This document shows, in pieces, positions 60,718 to 64,000 of a DNA stretch of 64,000 nt. The notes beneath the pieces were generated by a model, which saw only the letters and a list, made by a program, of their open reading frames with translations, did no database searches and was not told the DNA's origin. Each line of letters starts with the position of its first letter. The first letter of the stretch is position 1. The stretch is taken from positions 36,243 to 100,242 of the forward strand of contig MKUE01000068.1 in the NCBI GenBank assembly GCA_001897675.1, written 5' to 3'. Source of the stretch: Thiobacillus sp. 65-1059. GTDB lineage: Bacteria > Pseudomonadota > Gammaproteobacteria > Burkholderiales > Thiobacillaceae. The position numbers and the translations under genes are program-made.

Positions 60718-61959
60718 TCAGTGATGATGATCGTCATGGCTGTGGCCGCCGGCATTCGCCCCGCCCCCCGCCGAAATGCGGTAGAGGCCTTCCAGCATCA
60801 TTTTTCCGGCCACCACGACCTTTTCGCCCGCCCCCACTCCCTGCACCTGAAGCAGCTCGGCGGTTTCGTCCAGCACCACCACGGGCTTGCGCAGATAGCG
60901 GCCGGGCGCTGCCTGCACGTACACCGCCGGGGCGACGCCCTGGCCCAGCACGGCCTGGCGCGGAACCCAGGTGCCCGAGCGGCTGCCCAGCTGCAGGCTG
61001 ATGTTCACGGTCTGGCCCACCGCCATGCCCGCCGGCGTCCGCCCGAGATCGACCAGGAAACGCGCACGCTGGGTGACCGGGTCCACCACCGGCAGCACCT
61101 GGGCAATCGGACGCTCCAGCTGGCGGCCGTCGGGCAGGCCGATGCGTACCGGCAGGCCGGGCCGCAGCAGCGCCCGCTGGTCGGGATAGATATAGCCCTC
61201 CACCCACAGCGAGGCGTTGGCGGCCACCATCCGCGCCACCGCCCGGCCCACCACCACGAACTGCTTCATGGTTTTGTCCCCGGCGTTCACCAGGGAGCCG
61301 GGCTGCACGAACAATTCGGTGATGAAGCCGTCGCCGGGCGCATCGAGCATGATGTGCTCGACGACCTTGCCGTGGTCGATCAGGTCGGCCACCTGCTTGT
61401 CGCTCATGCCCCACCAGCGCAGGTTTTCCTTGGCATCCTTGAGGTAGTTCGGCAGCCGCCCCTCTTCGCGCAGCACCTGCAGCTTGGCTTCGTTCTTGAG
61501 GAACTCGAGGTAGCCCTTCTGGGTGGTGATGAACTCCGGATTGAAGACCGAGGCGATGGGCTGGCCCTTGCGCACGCTGTCGCCCACCCTCACATAGACT
61601 TCCGCCACCTGGCCGCTGACGGCGATGTTCACGTCGACCATGGCCTGGCTGTTGGGGACGACCAGGCCATAGGTCTTGATCGCCGACGCCTGAGGGCCGG
61701 TCCGAACCGGGGCCAGGCCAAACAGGCTCTGCTCCCGTTCCTTCGTGCCGGGCGGCAACGTCACTTCGGCGCCGCCTGCCGGCGCCGCCGTTGCCGCAGG
61801 CGCGGCCTGGCCGAACATGCGCGGATCGCTATGTCCCTGCGACAGGGGCGCCAGCGCGACGCCGATGCCGCCGCAGGCCAGCAGGCAAACGCCCTGCAGC
61901 CATGTCTTCCGCCACGCGGACGACCCTAGGCCCCGCCGTCCTGCCAGCTCAATGCGCAT
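60718..61959 (-). CDS. RND periplasmic adaptor subunit, long
   Basis: This 413-residue membrane fusion protein starts at 61959, inside the end of the shorter adaptor gene. The signal/anchor region is followed by SQGHSDPRMFGQAA, then barrel-sandwich parts (VDVNIAVSGQVAEVYVRVGD, ASVFNPEFITTQKGYLEFLK), hairpin, and beta-barrel (RPIAQVLPVVDPVTQRARFL). The tail ends HSHDDHHH, a metal-binding His cluster. It bridges the pump and the outer membrane. Its HSDPRMFG motif repeats that of the neighbouring adaptor. Confidence 0.9.
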   Translation of the reverse strand: MRIELAGRRGLGSSAWRKTWLQGVCLLACGGIGVALAPLSQGHSDPRMFGQAAPAATAAPAGGAEVTLPPGTKEREQSLFGLAPVRTGPQASAIKTYGLVVPNSQAMVDVNIAVSGQVAEVYVRVGDSVRKGQPIASVFNPEFITTQKGYLEFLKNEAKLQVLREEGRLPNYLKDAKENLRWWGMSDKQVADLIDHGKVVEHIMLDAPGDGFITELFVQPGSLVNAGDKTMKQFVVVGRAVARMVAANASLWVEGYIYPDQRALLRPGLPVRIGLPDGRQLERPIAQVLPVVDPVTQRARFLVDLGRTPAGMAVGQTVNISLQLGSRSGTWVPRQAVLGQGVAPAVYVQAAPGRYLRKPVVVLDETAELLQVQGVGAGEKVVVAGKMMLEGLYRISAGGGANAGGHSHDDHHH

Positions 61960-62806
61960 GATCAGCCCCCTCCAGACTCACGCTCGCCTGCAAACCAACC
62001 AACAGATCCACCCCTGCCGGCGGATTGCCGACCAGCTTGAGCCGTACCCGCTGGCGCTGGTTGACCGGGTTGGCAAAGGCATAGATCTGCTGCACCACCG
62101 CCGGCATCGCCACCTGGCCACGGCGGGTATCGGTCACGTAGACCGTGGCGCGCTGCCCGGGCTTGAGCCTGGCGGCCTCGCGGACCGGCAGGCTGGCCTC
62201 CACCTGGATGGCCGACGGGCGCGCGATCGTGAGGATCGTGGTGCCGGTGGCGGTGTACTGGCCAACCTGTCCGCCGGTGTTGAGAATCTGGTTGTTGACC
62301 ACGTTCAGGCTGTAGATGAAGCCGGCCACCGGCGACTTGATGCGGATGCTCTTCAGCGGCTCGCGCTGCTTCTCCAGCAGCTTGATGTCGTCCTCCGACA
62401 TGCCGCGCCACCCCAGCCCCATGCGCGCATCGATGAGCTTCTCGTTGCCCGTCATGGAGAACTCCCGCACCGCCTCCATGTTGGTGTACAGACCCAGATA
62501 CGTGCTCTGGATGGTTTCCAGTTCGGCGCTTTCCATTTCACCCAGCACCTCGTTGCGGGCGACCCGTTTGCCCACGTAGAGGTTGTTCAGCCGGGTGATG
62601 CGCGCATTGATCTTGACCACCACATCGGTCAGCTGGCGCGTATCGAAGATCAGCGTGGCGGGGTAGCGGACCGCGGCCTCCACGGGATGATCGTGGCGAT
62701 CGCCGCCGGCAGCGGGTGCGCCGAACATGGACGCATCGGAATGGGCATGCACTGACCCTTGCAGACCGAAAAACAAGGGCAACGCCAGAACGATCTTGCG
62801 CAGCAT
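61949..62806 (-). CDS. RND periplasmic adaptor subunit, short
   Basis: This 285-residue protein has signal peptide MLRKIVLALPLFFGLQGSVHA followed by HSDASMFG, almost the motif of the longer adaptor. The HlyD-type domains are present (VVVKINARITRLNNLYVGKR, IKSPVAGFIYSLNVVNNQIL, ASLPVREAARLKPGQRATVY). HDHP and a C-terminal DHAH add His. It is the first gene of the RND operon, 27 bases after the predicted sigma54 start. Two unequal adaptors for one pump is unusual. Confidence 0.88.
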   Translation of the reverse strand: MLRKIVLALPLFFGLQGSVHAHSDASMFGAPAAGGDRHDHPVEAAVRYPATLIFDTRQLTDVVVKINARITRLNNLYVGKRVARNEVLGEMESAELETIQSTYLGLYTNMEAVREFSMTGNEKLIDARMGLGWRGMSEDDIKLLEKQREPLKSIRIKSPVAGFIYSLNVVNNQILNTGGQVGQYTATGTTILTIARPSAIQVEASLPVREAARLKPGQRATVYVTDTRRGQVAMPAVVQQIYAFANPVNQRQRVRLKLVGNPPAGVDLLVGLQASVSLEGADHAH

Positions 62807-62843
62807 TTTTCTTCAATCAGGAAAATTCTATGCCGCTACGCAA

Positions 62844-62859
62844 AGCAAGCCTCGTGCCA
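62844..62859 (-). promoter_or_regulatory. Sigma54 promoter of the RND efflux operon
   Basis: On the minus strand TGGCACGAGGCTTGCT is a complete match to the sigma54 consensus TGGCACGN4TTGCW. Transcription should start near 62833, 27 bases before the first adaptor gene. The surrounding 320-bp gap (62807-63126) holds this promoter and the motif at 63003 but no gene. Confidence 0.92.
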
Positions 62860-63002
62860 GAACCCGCTTCCACCTGCCGGGATCGCTTTCTGTGCCCGGC
62901 AAACGAAAGCCCTGCGCCGTTTGGGCTATACCGGGGCGGCGATACGGCCCTCCGCCGCGCAGCGTGGGATCCGGGTCCGCGCAGGCCGGCGAGACACCGG
63001 AT

Positions 63003-63028
63003 GTTTCACGCGTTCCGGAATGAAACGC
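63003..63028 (-). promoter_or_regulatory. Candidate activator site upstream of promoter 3
   Basis: GTTTCA (63003-63008) and TGAAAC (63021-63026) form a dyad that contains CGTTCC-N3-ATGAAACGC, the motif also at 46212-46229. It lies about 180 bases upstream of the RND start site, within normal range for an NtrC-type enhancer. Confidence 0.65.
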
Positions 63029-63126
63029 AGCGGCGCTTGCCTCGCGGGCGCCTGCGGGATGGCGCCGGGCGGCCTCGGCGCGTGAACGCCGCCGGGATCT
63101 GAAGCGGCTTGCCGGTCAGGGGCAAC

Positions 63127-64000
63127 TCAGCTCGCCGCCGCCTGCCCCGCCGGGGCAAACCCCCGCGCATGCCGGCCCAGCAGGGCGGTGGCTTCGTGGC
63201 CCGAAAGCGGGCCGCTGTAGAAAAAGCCCTGCATTTCATGGCACTGCATCTGCTGCAGCCGGGCGAGCTGGGATTCGGTTTCCACCCCTTCGGCGACGAC
63301 GTTGAGGTTCATGCCGCGCCCCATCGCAATCATGGCATTGACGATGGACACGTTTTCCTCGCGGTCGAGCTCCTGCACGAAGGATTGATCGATCTTGAGG
63401 GTGTGGATGGGGAAGCGCGACAGGTACTTGAACGAGCTGTAGCCGGTGCCGAAATCGTCGATGGCGAGCCGGAAGCCGGAGGCGGAGAGCCGCCCGAGCT
63501 TGATGGCATTGGCTTCGAAGTCCCGCATCAGCAGGCTCTCGGTGATTTCCAGCTCCATCTGCCGGCCGTCCAGCGCATACACCTGCACGGCGCGCATGAC
63601 GCTGTCGACGAAATCGGGGCTTTCGAGCTGGCGCGCGGAAATGTTGACCGACAGGCGCACCGGCGGCAGCCCGGCGCGGCGCCAGTCGGCCATCTGCGCG
63701 CCGGCCTGGCGCAATACCCAGTCGCCGATCGGCACGATGACGCCGGATTCCTCGGCCACCGGAATGAAGTCGGCGGGGGTCAGCAGGCCGCGCTGCGGAT
63801 GCCACCAGCGCAGCAGGGCCTCGAAGCCGCGCACTTCGCCGCTCAAGGTGTCGACCTGCGGCTGATAGAACAGCACGAACTCGTTGCGCGCCAGCGCGCG
63901 GCGCAGGTCGGCTTCGACCTGCATGCGTTCGGAATAGGGCGCCTGCATGCCGGATTCCCAGAACAGCAGGCGGCTGCGTCCCTGCGACTTGGCCTGGTAC
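63127..64000 (-). CDS. GGDEF-EAL protein, EAL end, 5' partial
   Basis: The frame stays open to the right edge, so the gene starts outside. At the edge YQAKSQGRSRLLFWESG is the end of a GGDEF domain. The EAL domain follows: FEALLRWWHP, NISARQLESPDF, LEITESLLMRD, AIDDFGTGYSSFKYLSRFPI, LKIDQSFVQ and NVVAEGVETESQ. All metal and catalytic acids appear present, so cyclic di-GMP hydrolysis is likely. It is separated from the RND operon by 320 bases and is probably unrelated to the copper/sulfur island. Confidence 0.93.
   Translation of the reverse strand, partial: YQAKSQGRSRLLFWESGMQAPYSERMQVEADLRRALARNEFVLFYQPQVDTLSGEVRGFEALLRWWHPQRGLLTPADFIPVAEESGVIVPIGDWVLRQAGAQMADWRRAGLPPVRLSVNISARQLESPDFVDSVMRAVQVYALDGRQMELEITESLLMRDFEANAIKLGRLSASGFRLAIDDFGTGYSSFKYLSRFPIHTLKIDQSFVQELDREENVSIVNAMIAMGRGMNLNVVAEGVETESQLARLQQMQCHEMQGFFYSGPLSGHEATALLGRHARGFAPAGQAAAS

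Noticed and set aside
1..64000. CRISPR array
   Set aside because: No regularly spaced repeats were seen anywhere in the window.

Overview
The window is GC-rich DNA with dense overlapping genes. It looks betaproteobacterial: Burkholderiales-type intergenic repeat, PrlF-YhaV toxin-antitoxin, SoxXA, NtrC-type regulation. The genus cannot be read from it. A thiocyanate dehydrogenase-like gene recalls Pelomicrobium and other sulfur-oxidising proteobacteria, but that is inference.

Bases 1-20975 (+) are the late region of a lambda-like siphophage prophage: head protease with a nested scaffold start, decoration and capsid proteins, connector genes, tail tube, tail chaperones with a probable -1 frameshift, tape measure, tail tip genes, holin and lysozyme. 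Terminase and portal lie off the left edge and no phage integrase is present. A complete 3.4-kb RIT element (three tyrosine recombinases between 71-bp inverted repeats) has landed between tail tube and chaperone genes and carries its own terminator, so the prophage may be impaired.

Bases 21062-30191 (-) are a BREX type 3-like defence operon (HTH protein, BrxF, DUF6079/BrxC-like ATPase, SNF2 helicase, PglZ, terminal unknown protein) that has no PglX methyltransferase. Upstream are a PrlF-YhaV toxin-antitoxin pair with a well-formed promoter/operator and two HTH proteins. A 5' fragment of a group II intron sits just after a terminator near 32.5 kb.

Bases 32.6-37 kb hold an extradiol dioxygenase-like, Old Yellow Enzyme and glutathione S-transferase operon divergent from an HxlR regulator, then a Fic protein. 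About 0.9 kb without a recognisable gene follows, then a small HTH gene.

Bases 38.4-62.9 kb (-) form one functional island. A long operon encodes a Cys-less redoxin-like protein, a Tat-exported copper oxidase best matching thiocyanate dehydrogenase, a metal-handling-like protein, a pentapeptide protein, SoxX, SoxA, a SoxK-like protein, and an ExbB/ExbD-like pair with two paralogous membrane proteins. Next come ExbD-ExbB-TonB, a TonB-dependent receptor, a TlpA-like protein, a BNR propeller protein, a DUF302 protein, a sigma54-dependent response regulator with its membrane kinase, and a heavy-metal RND pump with two adaptors. Three sigma54 (-24/-12) sequences on the minus strand precede the oxidase operon, a short terminator-ended RNA, and the RND operon. 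A shared 18-bp motif lies upstream of two of them. The simplest model is that the two-component system co-regulates thiocyanate (or related sulfur compound) oxidation with copper supply and efflux. The window ends inside a GGDEF/EAL-type gene.
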